Assembly (NCBI GenBank): GCA_048013815.1 | Contig: CM106585.1 | Location: 1,178,001 to 1,242,000 of the forward strand | Source: Setoptus koraiensis | Taxonomy: Eukaryota; Arthropoda | Reading direction: 5' to 3' | Length of the DNA: 64,000 bases | Shown here: positions 1-12,261 of the stretch, piece after piece | How the letters are laid out: the number at the start of each line of letters is the position of its first letter | How positions within the stretch are numbered: position 1 is the first letter of the stretch | The notes under the pieces: model-generated | Told to the model about the DNA's origin: nothing | Seen by the model: only the letters and a program-made list of their open reading frames with translations | Database searches by the model: none | Program-made: the position numbers and the translations under genes

Positions 1-482
1 CCAGCCTCGCCATAGGGTCGCATTAGTCGCGAGTTGCGACAGCACGACAACAAACTCACAGTTGGACCACACTCAAAACTCTAAACTCGGCTCCCTCTGG
101 CTCATCTCGCGAGCTTGCCGCGTAAGAACAAGTGTAAGTGAATAACGTAGATGGTGCAGTGCGATTATCCACAAATGCCGAGACGATGCCGCGCTTGCCA
201 GCGAGAGACCAACCGGCAAATCAATAATACAAATGCGGCCGGCATGCAAATAGTGCCACAACTAGCGACACACTGCGCCGTTTATCGGCGACACACTGCG
301 CCGCTTACGGGCGACACAACTGGCGAGCCCCCGACAAGTATTATACCAACAAGTAAAACTAACACACTGTGTTATTAACAATATCAAGATGATTGTTTTG
401 CCAGGTGAATTTGCCAGCCGACTGTGAGTTGTTTGCCAGTGTGGCTGGCTGCTGTAGACGCCACAACGTCATCATTACAACG

Positions 483-555
483 AATGCTAAATGCTAAATA
501 CTAACTGCTAAATGCTAAACTGTCAATGCCAACCAGCCAGCCAGCCAGCCAGCCA
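483..555. repeat. AATGCTA and CCAG short tandem repeats
   Basis: Four degenerate copies of the heptamer AATGCTA are followed directly by about five CCAG tetramers. This is plain microsatellite, seen directly. Confidence 0.8.
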
Positions 556-1020
556 ACTCGTAATTGCTAGTTTTGTCCTCTTAGTGGCGCTGTCAACCAT
601 TTCAAGCGCAACAAACAAACACACAGGTGATGTGCACTTGCGCAACTGCTCTTGGTCTCGTTTCATTTCATTTCGACTTCTCTCGTCTAACGTCGCAACA
701 CGCTCCCCTCTCCCCTCGCCCTCTCCCATGTCCCCTCTCCCATGACAGGCCAATGCTGCCTGGCAATATTGTATTAGTGCAATGTATTGCCAAACACTGC
801 AATATATCCCAGATATATCTGCAATGAGACACAAAGACGACGATGAGCGACATTGCAACAACAAGCAGCATTGTTTGTCTCGCCAGTGGCCCATTTCAAC
901 AATCTGTTTGTGAGAGCTCTTTTCAATTACTTACCCGCTTCACCTTACAATTGTCATCAATATGCTATTATGGATTTATGAGCCGAGCTGGCCCTCTCTC
1001 ACTTCCATACCCACTCCAGC

Positions 1021-1112
1021 AACCATTATAATACCCATTATAATACCCATTACGATGCCCATTATAATACCCATTACGGTGCCCATTATAATACCCATTA
1101 TGATACCCATTG
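1021..1112. repeat. 12-bp minisatellite, about 7.5 copies
   Basis: The unit is close to CCCATTATAATA. Alternate copies differ (CCCATTACGATG, CCCATTACGGTG), giving a 24-bp higher-order period. No protein meaning is likely. Confidence 0.9.
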
Positions 1113-2756
1113 TGTGGCCCGGTGCCAAATACACACACCTAGTTACCTAAATGACTCAAATCGCTTACGAATGACAAGCACCACCTGTTCAAGGTATAAC
1201 GGTACGTGAGTGTGTGCAAACCAACTGTAACAATGTGACAGCTAAGAGTGCCATTTGTGGGCCAGTCAGTGAACAGTTGAATTTCATCAGACAATCTGTA
1301 AATCACATCTATGCGATCGCGCACAGAAGTAGGAATGAGGCACAGGAATGAGCTCGCAAGCGGTACGGCACAGTGGACACACCAAAGTAACGGCAATAGG
1401 TATATAGCGACAATGTGTTCGCGAGTAAACGCAGCTAGGTGCCGCGCAATTGTTTTAACCAAACTTGTGTGTGGCCAACAAAAGTGAGGCCAGTTCCTGT
1501 TTTCGTTTGGTGGCCAACGCGCACTCGCACACCAATCAATGTGGTTACGCAACTCACTCTTCAGTGACACTGAACTCTGGTAACTAGAGTCCAGTTTTTT
1601 TGTTTATCCGCCTGTCTGTCTGTCTGTTTGTCTGTCTATGTGTTGGACCTTAAGGTGACTTTGGACCATTCAACGCTTGTGCGCGACCAATCTAATTCAA
1701 TTAGAGGTCACGCAATGTGCAATTGTTACAATTTGCATTGTGGGCTGCCCCAATTGGCGCTACACGCACATCGCTGTTTGTATTAATTGAATAGTAAAAA
1801 TAGCTACTCGTCGAGCTGGGCACCAGCTGACTTTTGTCTAGCGGGCGTTAAAAACAATGGCATTGAGTTGAGGCGCTCACAAGCCGCGGCTCTGAGCGGC
1901 CAAGTCACCTTTTCGATGCTAACACGTACAATCGCATAAAATTGGCGACAGGGGGCCTTTCCGGCAGGACAGTGCCTGTGGTGCTTGTACGTTTCGGTGG
2001 GGGGCCGGCACTGCGGCCTCTCGGGCCAGAGATTGTGGGCGCAAAATTTATGAGCTGGCCAGATCATAAATTGATTGCGCGTCCAATAAATGCAATCCTT
2101 TGGTTTGTGTGAATGTGAATGTCGGATTTGCATCGATCAAGCGGCAGCCACTTTGCCGTGTCGTCGCCAGCAGCATACGAGCTCATTCGTACTTGAAAAC
2201 TCGTCGGCCCGTCATGATGACACGCCCATTGTGAGAGGCACGAACACACAATAGAAACAAGAATGGGAGCGGGAGGCGGGAGGGAGCCGGGGAGACTGAC
2301 ACACTATTTCTAAACAATTTGCGGCTTTCATATGCGCATCTCCGTGCAGCATCATCATCTAGCATGGGCATGGCTGGGCAATAGAGGGAGCCCATGTCGA
2401 GCATATCAATAATGAGTGGCACCCAGTGCGAAATGTGTCAGCAGAAGGAAATTCTGTCAGTGGGCCAGCGGCGAGCTAACTGGCAAAACTGTGCCAGTAT
2501 GTGATGTAATGTATATAGTTATAGTGTGCGGTTAGTTGTGTGCATGGATGCGAGAGGTTGCACACAAATTGATTTTGTGGCACAGTTAGAGAGTGGTCAG
2601 TAAATTGACCAGGATCGAATGTTCGTTAGCAGCGCCGATTGGCGTCTCGTCTAATGGTGATCGATTTATCCATTCCAATTTACTCTCCCCTCTCCCATGT
2701 TATGCAATGCGCAGCGGGCTGGCGGGGCCAACCGACTGCACAACTTCTTCTCGCAG

Positions 2757-2908
2757 CTTGTTGTTGTTGCTGTTGTTGCTGTCGTTGTTGTTGCTGTTGT
2801 CGTTGTTGTTGCTGTTGTTGTTGCTGTTGTTGCTGTTGTCGGCGCTGTTGTCGGTGTTGTTGCTGTTGTTGCTGCTGTTGTCGGCGCTGTTGTCGGTGTT
2901 GCTGTTGG
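2757..2908. repeat. (TTG/CTG)n trinucleotide tract
   Basis: About 150 bp of interrupted TTG, CTG and TCG triplets. It produces open frames of poly-Leu, poly-Cys, poly-Val, poly-Thr and poly-Asn on both strands, which I treat as artefacts. Confidence 0.9.
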
Positions 2909-4085
2909 GCAACATCGGAGCCTGCACAGCAGACAGCAACTACTACATAATAAAATCACTACTTTACGTTGAGCTCCAAAATAGTGATCTGACATACAAT
3001 CAATCATCGTTATTTGCTGGCTCTCTCTCTTCCTCTCCCTCTTGCGTTGCCTCATTTGGCCTCGTTGCCCATTCGCTCTCCTCCTATCCGCTTGCCCCTC
3101 CCGTGTTTCCACCCACGCAACGTAGCGCACACACCCACATGGGGCTGGTTATCGGCACAAAGTTGGCGCATGATAGTTTGATTTGTTTGTCGTCCCGACG
3201 ATAGGGCTTATTGGGGCCGCGGCTAGATGGGGGGCGCTTGCTAAACCGCACAAAGAGATAGTATTCATCGCTGCGGCCATGTAACTTTTACTGTCTGATA
3301 CAAGTCGCTGTGGGCAGCGAAAAGCGGCGGCCATCGGGCCGACCGACCGGCCAACCGACCGACCGCCAAAAACAATACCCGCCAAAAGTGGACACACGCC
3401 GATGCTGAAAATAAACACGCAGTGCGTGCGTATTTCGTGCGCACATTGTTATGTAACACGCTATGTGTTTGTTAATGTTATGTAAGGCCCACTAACTATG
3501 TTATGTAATGTTGTGTTATGTTGCGTTGGATTGTGTTCGGCTGCGTCTGTTGTGTTATTTTGCGTTTGTGTGCGAGCTTTTGGCAACGTGACCAAGCGGC
3601 GCCAGCAGACAATCGACCGCTATCGACTGTTTGCGACAGGACAAGCGAGCGGCCTTAGAAACAGGGAGTCTCCCCACTTTTCTAGAGACAACAAAACACA
3701 GCGAGGGAGCGAGCTAGCGAGCGGGCGAGTTTTGGTGGGGCCAAGGCCAAGGAAGTGGCACGAATGCGCTAATAATAATAGACACCGCTAACAACTGGTT
3801 GTTGTAACTGGCACAAACAAGCTGCAAAACAAACCCTCTGGTCTGTGTGTCTCTGGCGTGTTGTTTGTTGTTGGCCGTTGTTGATAATGACCGAGCAACT
3901 CGTCGCCTGATGGCGAGCAACTCGTCGACAACGGACGAGTCGCTCGCCATCGAGCGAACAATACTGACCAGTGATATGCATAGATGCAATAGTGGGGCCA
4001 GTCAAAGGATATGCGCGATACGTGAGAGTTGGCATGTATGCAGAAGCAAATGGCTCGCTTAGTGACAGAACTCAGTGAGCCGTAC

Positions 4086-4137
4086 GCAACGACAACAACA
4101 AAGACAACAACAACGACAACAACAACAACAACAGCAA

Positions 4138-4169
<32 letters not shown>

Positions 4170-4198
4170 ACAACAATAACAACAGCAACAACAACAAT
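4086..4198. repeat. (CAA)n trinucleotide tract
   Basis: Interrupted CAA/CAG repeat of about 113 bp, one of many such tracts. It occurs here in the opposite orientation to the TTG tract near 2.8 kb. Confidence 0.9.
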
Positions 4199-4955
4199 AT
4201 CTATATGTGGCCAGCGTCATGTTTGGCCAGACGCACACGCACACACCGATACCCGGAATCAGTGGTGACAGCAGCGAATTGAGATGGAATGGGAGATCCA
4301 TCTGGGCGCCCATTGTTGTCTCTGGGGCTGGTGGGTGCGATTTGCAATCACTTTGGTCGCAGTTGTTGCCTCCTGGTGACTAATCTAGAAATGAGTTTCT
4401 ATCTAGACACAAGTGACGACACTATGTGATTCATTATTGTCATTCATTATTGTGAGTCATCGTTGTGATTCATCATTGTTGCTTTTTAATATAATAATAA
4501 TCGTATGTTGCGTAAATATTGCGCCCGTTTAAAATATCCACACAGCAGCGCCTCTAGAGGTAGAGAGACGCAACGAGCATCTGTGGTTATCATTGCAACA
4601 CATTCAATCGAATATGATAACAGTCAAGTCGTCAGATAAGACAAACACTGGCGATATAAAGCAACTCACGATCAAGTGTGGTGACAGTTGCAGCGAGCAG
4701 TACGTGCAAACAACGTGTTGGACTTGTCGCCAGCCGATAAACTATCAGTTGAATCAGTTGTGCGGCTATTGTTTTGCTCGAGACGCCACGCTGCACCTGT
4801 AATGTTGTTCATGTTGACTATTCTCGTGACTGTGCACGTGCCACACATTTGGCACTAGAAACACAGGTCAGGTATTTGAGGTGTCACGCGTGTCGAACGG
4901 CTGCCATTATCAACTAGCTGACAATTGATTATCTGTTTGCATCTCAAACTTGTCT

Positions 4956-5031
4956 CGCTGGCTGGCTGACTGGCTCAATGGCTCAATGGCTGGCTGGCTC
5001 GATGGCTGGCTGGCTCGATGGCTCGATGGCC
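4956..5031. repeat. GGCTGGCT/GGCTCGAT tandem repeat
   Basis: Degenerate tetra- and octamer array built from GGCT, GGCTCAAT and GGCTCGAT units. Confidence 0.8.
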
Positions 5032-5610
5032 AATGGTCGACGGGCCAGGGGATTGGGTCGGCCGACTGACTGGCGACACACAATTTCACAAGCATGGCGA
5101 GATTGTTCTCGATGCGAGCAGTCTTACGCTATTATTGCGTCACATAAGCACTTGCCATAGGGCGACCTGGCAGATAATATATATATTGGTAAACTCTACT
5201 GCTCGGTGTATATATATACAGCGAGCAAACTGAGGGCAGAGTTTGTATAATGTGCATAATGTTTCAGAATACAACTGGCTGCTTCATCGGTCTGGTTGGC
5301 CCCATCGACTGCATTTGCCGGCGGAGATATCTGGTGGTGTCGACTCACTTGAGGCGGCCGGAACAAGCGGCTGTATAAAATAACAATGATGATGCATAAT
5401 GCATAAAGTATCACATACGAGACTGGCTCGGCTAGCGGCGGTTGATTCGAGCGCGTGCACAAAAGAACACCACAAGCTAGCGAACCCGGCCAGAGAGACG
5501 GCCAACAACTAGCGATAGAATGATCTCGGCGAGCAGCCAATGATCTGGCAACGAATGAGGCAAGAGACGACAAAAGTGATGGAACGAGCAAGTGAGCAAG
5601 CGCCACCCAA

Positions 5611-5787
5611 AGAGGAAGGCAAGCGAGACGAGACTAGACGAGATGAGAAGGAGACGCCAAGAGAAGAGACGAGAAGAGAAGAGACGAGAAGGATAAAACG
5701 AAATGAAACGAATTGAAATGAGATGAGATGGGAAGAGAAGGGATGAGATGAAATGAAATGAGACGACACAAACACACACACACACAA
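5611..5787. repeat. Purine-rich tract ending in (CA)n
   Basis: About 150 bp of GAGA/GAAGAGACGAG purine-rich DNA ends in a CA dinucleotide run at 5767-5787. The reverse-strand open frames across it are Ser/Phe/Arg repeats and are not taken as genes. Confidence 0.75.
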
Positions 5788-5883
5788 ACCAGAGATAAGA
5801 CCATGGGAGACTGTGGGAGATGATTATAAGACACACGATAGAATCGATTCACTTGTTCAGATGGCAACTCAATAGAGCTGTAG

Positions 5884-6100
5884 CCGGCTACCCGAAACGG
5901 GTATTTTTACCCGGTTGAGCAAGAGTCTGAGCAAGAACCGAACCCGCTCCGGTTGCGGATTACCCGTATTTGGACCCGTTTGGACCCGTTTGGACCCGTT
6001 TTGCCCGGTTAAAGCCGGTTGAAGCAGGTTCTAAAACGGATCGCCAAATACCCGCTGAAAACCCGTTTTTGACGGGTATTTGAAAATACCCGGTTGAACC
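5884..6100. repeat. ACCCG-rich element with terminal palindromes
   Basis: A compact 217-bp block in which ACCCG or CGGGT appears well over ten times. It carries three GGACCCGTTT-like units in a row at its centre. At each end is a similar imperfect palindrome beginning CGGGTATTT and ending ACCCGGTTGA (5898-5918 and 6073-6097), so the ends are both internally inverted and directly repeated. It could be a small non-autonomous element or satellite monomer. No coding capacity is seen. Confidence 0.6.
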
Positions 6101-8331
6101 GAACTGTGGTGCTGGGTGCTATCATTATAACGGTATTACGCTTTCATCTTGATCTGCTGGCCTCTTCTCTTTATATTTCTATTTCTGGCGGCTCCCTTCG
6201 GAGGCTAGTTACGCTGCTGCTGCTACTAGCAGCAAGCATAATGGCAAGCTCCTTCGCAAGCTCACTTGCCTCGGCTGGCCATAAAAACAAATATAAATAT
6301 AAATATAAAATAACAATAAATATAAATATATAAAAAGGCAAACATACGCAGCAAGGGTTGGCATGTGTGCGTGTGTATCGTAATATTATTATTGCGATAG
6401 GCAAACAAGTGGCTCGATTTGGCCAGCGATGACAGCACTGTGAGTGATTGAAAAGCAGCACCAGCAACAACAACAACAACAACAACAATGCAACTACCAA
6501 TTGAACTGCACAGTGGCACAAATCAACTGCTATTCGATTCATTCAATTTGGGGCCCCCAGTTGGTTCAATCCGCTCAATTGATTCGATTCGTTACAACTG
6601 GTGCAATTGATTTGCGCAATTGGCAATTGGCATTAGGCAATTGTTGTTGCTGTTGCACGCAAGATGTTTGGCACAAGAAGTTTGGCACTAGAAGTTTGGC
6701 ACAAGTGGGGCGCCCCCTAGCAAACATAAAGCAGCAAAGCAGCAAATCAGCAAATCGAGCACGCGACTGGCGGTCAGTTGTCGAATTGAATGGTGCGAGC
6801 CAGTGTCAATAATTGTAAAGGCACTTAGGAATAAAAAGAAGCAACGTGTAAATGGTGCCAATGTATCTTTTTATTTTTTATTTAATGTCTAGACGGCGCT
6901 CGTCGGCAGCGGGCCCGTTGCTTATTGTAAGAGGCTTTTTTGTGAGCTATCTATGCCACTCTCGGTGCGCTACCAAGATTGCTCGTGGCACCGGGCTTGC
7001 ACCTGATTTTGTTGCCGTGTTGTCTTTTCAGTGTTGCGTCTGTCGCTTAACGCCAATCACAGTTTGGCCTGGCAGTTGGTGAGGCCTCTGTTGTGTTCGG
7101 ATCAAAAGTATAAGTAATCCGGCCCGCGCGAGTAACGGATAGCCTGGCAAATTGGCCCAACAAGCAGTCAATCTCTTGCCAGTCTCGTGTCCAAGCTACA
7201 CAGTGTGGCCTGTAGGTGGCCAATGATGTTACTTAAATTGCACTCACCGCTCAACCTTTTACACGCCCGTCTGGCTGGTCACACAAACACAAAAAAAAAG
7301 GGGACCAGGCAAGCGACTGACAGGGGCAATATTTCAGGCGCACAAGCTTACTATCTGGCCATTGCCAGCCACCAATTGGCAAACGACTCGCTGGCCGGCT
7401 GGCTGGCCGGCTGGCTGGTGGGCGAGAACGGGGGCCCGAGAAGATTGCGGAAAAGATAAAATGATGATATTAGTTTAAAGAGACACACAGCGAGAGACGT
7501 TTGAGCGCGCTTAATGCGTCTTGGCTGGCGACAAGTTGGCCCCCAATTGCAATTGCACCGGCACACCCGAATGAAACGGAAACCAAGTGGCCAGCGGACA
7601 ATCAATTGGCGCCCGTGGCCGTTGTTTGCAGTTTCTAAAGGAGGGCGCCTTTGTACGCGTGATCAATGTCATTTTGTTCTCGTTCTTTCTGCACCATTCC
7701 GGCCATTCGTTGCCAATGGGCCGAAGCACTCGGCGGCCCAATCGCTATTGATGGGGCACAATTATGTTTTGAACAGCAGCGAGGGCCGTTGCAGGCGCAC
7801 TGACAACGACCAAGCGACTGAGAGTCTGGGCGAAAGTTGACAAAAACAGTTTGCTATTATTTATCTCGCTTGCGCTCTCGTCAATGTCGCCAGCATCGCT
7901 CGCTCGGGGGCCCCGAGCGAGCGGTCGCATGTTTGTCGGGCCCCACAGCAGTGCAACAATGCAAGCCGCCAACGAGTGGCGCCGCTCACGAGCAGTGATA
8001 AAATAATTTCAAAAATAATACTAATGTCTCTGCGAAATAGATCCAATGAAGTGTCTGCTGGCTAACCGCTGCTCACGGTTACACACGCCAGCCCGTGCCC
8101 ATACAACCATAGATATATATGGCGGATATATGAGGCGGCGGCGGCGGCGGGGGGCAGAGGGGGGGCGCCCAAGCGAAATAAATATACACTGTGCGGAGGC
8201 GCACACAATGCATTGTCAGCAGGCAGATATATTATCGAGTTGAGTGGCTACGCGCTGGCCCCTCGGCCCCCGCGAGTTATTATATAATCTGATAGTTGGT
8301 ATTTGCAGGGATTTACACACAGCACACTGAG
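6101..8331. other. Low-complexity non-coding region
   Basis: No supported gene. Contains AT-rich TAAATA repeats (6284-6336), a short CAA tract (6461-6489), GGCTGGCC repeats (7387-7424), a GGC run with a G-run (8134-8166), and numerous GGGGCCC-type words. If the large minus-strand frame to the right is real, this is intron sequence downstream of its splice donor. Confidence 0.5.
6461..6489. repeat. (CAA)n microsatellite
   Basis: Uninterrupted CAA triplets, seen directly. Confidence 0.85.
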
Positions 8332-8337
8332 TTACTC

Positions 8338-8342
8338 ACCTT
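8338..8342 (-). promoter_or_regulatory. Canonical 5' splice site (AAG|GTGAGT)
   Basis: On the minus strand AAG is followed by GTGAGTAAC, matching the metazoan donor consensus. It lies exactly at the end of the longest open frame in the window, which would leave the reading frame in phase 1. Confidence 0.5.
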
Positions 8343-8772
8343 CTTTGCGGCTTTTCATTGCCAGACGGCGCTCTGGCCTGTCGTTCAGTGTCAATTTGTC
8401 GCGCTGGCCCCTGGCGCATAAATCAGGCCCCACTGTGCAGTCTTGCTGTGGCCCTGATGTTGCACTTGGCCGTGTGTCGCGCTCGCTGTGCCCGTTACTT
8501 GAACTACTCAGGCGCTGCGACAATGCTCTTGAATTGCCAATCGATGGTGCGCCAGCAGCGATCGTATCGTGAAAAGCGGCGGTGTCACGTTGCAAATTGT
8601 TGCCACCATTATTTGGTTGCTGGTAATTCAATTGCGGGCGCCCCACTGGATGTTGCTGTCGTTGGCCGACTCGCCTAGGTGATGGCTGGTCCATTGTTGA
8701 TTTTATCAGCCTCAACAACAACAACAAATTGTCTGGCGAGTGGGCGCCGCTGCTGCCGTTGTAGTTGTTGTC

Positions 8773-8803
<31 letters not shown>

Positions 8804-11800
8804 TTGTTGTTGTTGGCGTTGGCGTTGGCGTTGGCGTTGCTTGCTTGTTGTTGGCGTCGCTGCCTCTCAGTGTCATCGTTGTACGTCAATTTTGTCATGT
8901 ACGTCGCTGGCTCGTATTGATCATCGACGATCAGCTGCTCTTTGTTGTCATTAGCGGTCATTGTTGTGTGCGTGGCGGCCACATTGTGCGCTGTCGTGGG
9001 CCCCCCCAACTGAGCCGATTTTGTTGGCCCCTCATTGGGGCTGTCGCTGCTTGTGTCGTTGGCCACGTCAGCGCCATTAACGCTGCCCGTGCTGTCGCCA
9101 GCGTGTCGGCCCCACGCACCTGATGCGGCGGCCGCCAACTGGAGCCTGTTTTGCTCCCCCGCTTCCGGTTTCAGCTGAATGACGCGTGCGTAATGCGACC
9201 AAACAAACTCGGCCCCGTCTGACCGACGCTCGCCGCCGCCGCCGCCCAAATAATCGCTGTCTAAATAATAATTGTCAACTGGTCGTTGCTTGTTGTTGGC
9301 ACTAACCACAAAATGCTCCTCAGCGTCATCCCAAACTGAGCTCACCTGTCCGCCGATGCTGGCATGTGCCACGTCTACCGGGCTGCCATGTGAGCGTCCT
9401 ATAGTGGCGCCATCTGCTTCCACTTGGCGCTTCAAGCGACTGGGCGCCAGTGGCATGCCATTAGTGGGTTGCCTCAGCTCGCTGGTGCTCATAATCACGC
9501 CATGCGGCCGCTGATCACGGGCAGCGATAAAACTACTGTCATAATTGAGTTTCGCTTGAGAAGATAATTGCTTAGCTGATGACCGCTCATTTCTGGCTAT
9601 TGTGGGCCCCGTCATGGGCAAACTGTGGGCCCGTGGTTGTTGCTTGTGGGCCCGTCGCGAGCTCGCTTGGACGCCCACACCAAAACGCCGTTTATCGATC
9701 ATCATCATGTGTGAATGGCGGACAGGAATGGGCATGTGGCCGCCGTTGAGTGGCCCATTCACAACACCAGTGATGTCGCTAATTTTAAATAAGCCATTAT
9801 CGTATGTCATCGTAAGCGTGTCAGCACCGTCGCCAGACTGTTGGTTAATGTCTGGCATTAGCCGCCTCGTCGTTTTAGTAACATTGTCGCTAGTTAGTGA
9901 ACGCCACTTATTTGCGACCCCGTGGGCGCTCAGTGAGGGGGCGCCATCAGCCATGAGTAGTATGCCGTGCACTTGTGCAAGTGTTTGAGCAACAGGAAGT
10001 TGTCGCTGCAATTGAGTTGCAGCGGCAAGCGGAAGTGTCAGTGGCCAGCACCAATTGGTGAGTGCTGAGTGTAGTAGGGCCGCCAAGGTGCTCGCTTGTG
10101 TCGACAGCCAAACAGTGCCGAGAGAAATAGTGCCGAGAGAAACAGTGCAAGAAGTGCCCAACGATTGCTGCTCATAATCACGCTGCGAATCTAGTGCTGG
10201 AAATGAGTGATAGGGGGTGCGATGTCGCTGCAATTGTTTCTTTGTTTCAAGCTCATTGTTGTCTTGCCCGAAAACGGCCGACAACAACAACGGGACGATT
10301 CTTTTCTCCTTCTCGGTTGCTGTTGTTGTTGCTGCTGCTGCTGGTGTCGTCGTTGCTGTCGTTGCTGTTGTTGTTGTTGTTGCTGTTGGTGCACCGACGA
10401 GCGATTGTCTTTGTTGGCGACGCGATAGTGGCGACACGGCCTGCCACGACGAGCGCCACGCAAAACAGTTGAGCTGGCCCCTGCAATTGGGCCCGTCACC
10501 AGCGATGCGCGTCGGGTTTCCCGTTTGGCGGTGTGCGGTTCCAGTGGCGACGCCATGACTTTTGTCGTGCAGCCAGAGTGACGCCACTGGATCAATGCAG
10601 CAATGAAGCATGAAAAAACGCGCATTCTCTTCTCTGGCACAAGCACATGGGCCCATTTCAACTGTCTCGCCGCTAGAGGCGGAAACGGCAATTGCAATAG
10701 GAATAAGACGTCGTTGATTGCTGCTGTCCGTGGTTGCTGTTGTCACAAGTGTCGCTAGTGGCGCCACGCTGCTGGCGAGATGACATTGGATAACCTTGCC
10801 GCTGCACGAGCTGCCGGGCGGCCCAAAAGTGGGGCCCAGCTGTGACACAGTGCCAGTTGTTTGGGGTCGCTTGCTCGGTGGTGCTGCTGCTAGCGCTGAT
10901 GATGACGATGCCAATGGCGATGCTGATAACAACGGTGAGAATGATGACAGTGGCGCCCTTTTTGTCGTTGTGACAAACGCTAGAAACATTCCAGCAGATT
11001 GGTGGTGCACTGTCATGACTATAGTGGCGCCGGCATTAGTCGCGAAAGTCGCTATAGTGCGCCGCTGTGCGGCCACGCTAACTGCAGCCGCGGCAGCGGC
11101 GCCAGCAGCAGCACTAGCAGTGACAGTGGTTGCTGTGAGGCCGCTTTCGCGACTACTGCTGGCGGTGGCGACGGCGCTAGTTGGGGCCCACAATGGGCGA
11201 CAACAACTAGCTAAGCGGCAAAATAACAATGATCGATCATCAGCGGGCCAAATGTCATTGTTTTGTTTTCTTTCTGCTTCTGCTGGCCCCAACGTTGGCC
11301 CCTTTATTTTCATGCCTAACCTCGTGTGTGTGTGCGCCGTCATTGGCGACGCTGGGCGACTAGTGGAAATCATTGGAACCGTTGGTAGCATCATTGGTAT
11401 CACTGGTAACTGGCTTGATGGCGGTATGTGTGACACTGGTGGCGTGCTTGCGATAGTTGAGATGGCCGACGGTGTCGCGAGCGGAACAGTTGTCATCGTT
11501 GGCGGTTGTATCATGGTCATCATCAATTGCGTCTCGATAGGCCCGCTGCGTGTATGGTGGACGGCGGCGCCCCACTGCCAGTGGCTCATGTGAGCTGTTT
11601 TGTTGTCAATCATTGCCAATGATTGACCCACTACCGGTACTATCACGAGCGATGGTGGGCCGCTGCTTGGCTGGCTCGCTGGGGCCAGTAACTCCGGGTG
11701 CACGCCATTTAAAACACCCAAACCTAGAGCATAATTCAATCCGTTATTGTTGAGCGTTGCAACTGCCGGCAACTTGCGGCAGGCCGAATTGCAACAGTGG

Positions 11801-12261
11801 CACTCGAAGGCGAGGGCGTCATCGTCGAGACGCCGACCGGGCCCGCTTGAGCGCCCGATATTGAGTTTGCAGTTGTCGCCGTTGTCGCCGTTGTTGCCGC
11901 TGCCGGCGATCAACAAGCTCGCCGGCGCGCTCCTTGCCGGTTGTTTGTCGCAAAGTGAGGCCAACAGCTCGCTCATTTGTACTGGCTTGCATAGATCGCT
12001 GCTGGCCGTGGTTGGGCCATCGATATTGGACAACAATGGACGACAATGTTCGGGGCCCTGGTAATGAGAAGCATGATTGTAATTGTAATTACTACTGCCA
12101 GTGCTGCCGCCCGAGCTCGATAATAATAACAGAGGCACTGCTGGCGCGCTGCTTGCTTGGCCCAAATTTGAGATTGCAACAGCAACAACGACAACCAACA
12201 GCGAGCAGCATTTGCATCCACTAAGCTGGCTTTTGGCGCCGCCGCCATTGATATTAATCAT
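8340..12261 (-). CDS. Candidate large exon of an unrecognised, possibly secreted protein
   Basis: The minus strand stays open from 14463 down to 8332, over 2,000 codons, far more than expected by chance even in this stop-poor DNA. It ends at AAG|GTGAGT (exon end 8340, GT at 8339-8338), a textbook splice donor, and the first in-frame stop falls just inside that intron. I place a possible start at 12261 because the methionine there is followed within 20 residues by a Cys-flanked hydrophobic core (LLVVVVAVAISNLG) and a small-residue site, as in a signal peptide. The last 600 or so codons (about 10.2 to 8.34 kb) look most protein-like: mixed charged and aromatic residues, an RLKRQ dibasic site, a Gly run, Asn and Gln runs. 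The middle is Thr/Ala-rich and may hide introns. No family recognised; the next exon would lie at lower coordinates. Precise limits are uncertain. Confidence 0.35.

Larger units (their letters stand above)
1..5883. other. Low-complexity non-coding region
   Basis: No gene can be supported here. Open frames on both strands are short, rich in Cys/Leu/Ala/Thr runs produced by trinucleotide repeats, and look like nothing I know. The stretch holds several tandem repeats listed separately, pyrimidine-rich tracts near 700-740, three TTATGTAA boxes in 60 bp near 3450-3508, and many GGCC words. It is most likely intergenic or intronic DNA. Confidence 0.6.

Noticed and set aside
2593-3204. 203-codon plus frame with poly-Leu
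   Set aside because: Its length comes from the TTG/CTG repeat at 2757-2908; several frames on both strands are open there and none has non-repeat support.
10796-11593. 265-codon plus frame opposite the long minus-strand frame
   Set aside because: Ala/Val/Gly-rich mirror of a stop-poor region; no start context, splice site or family.
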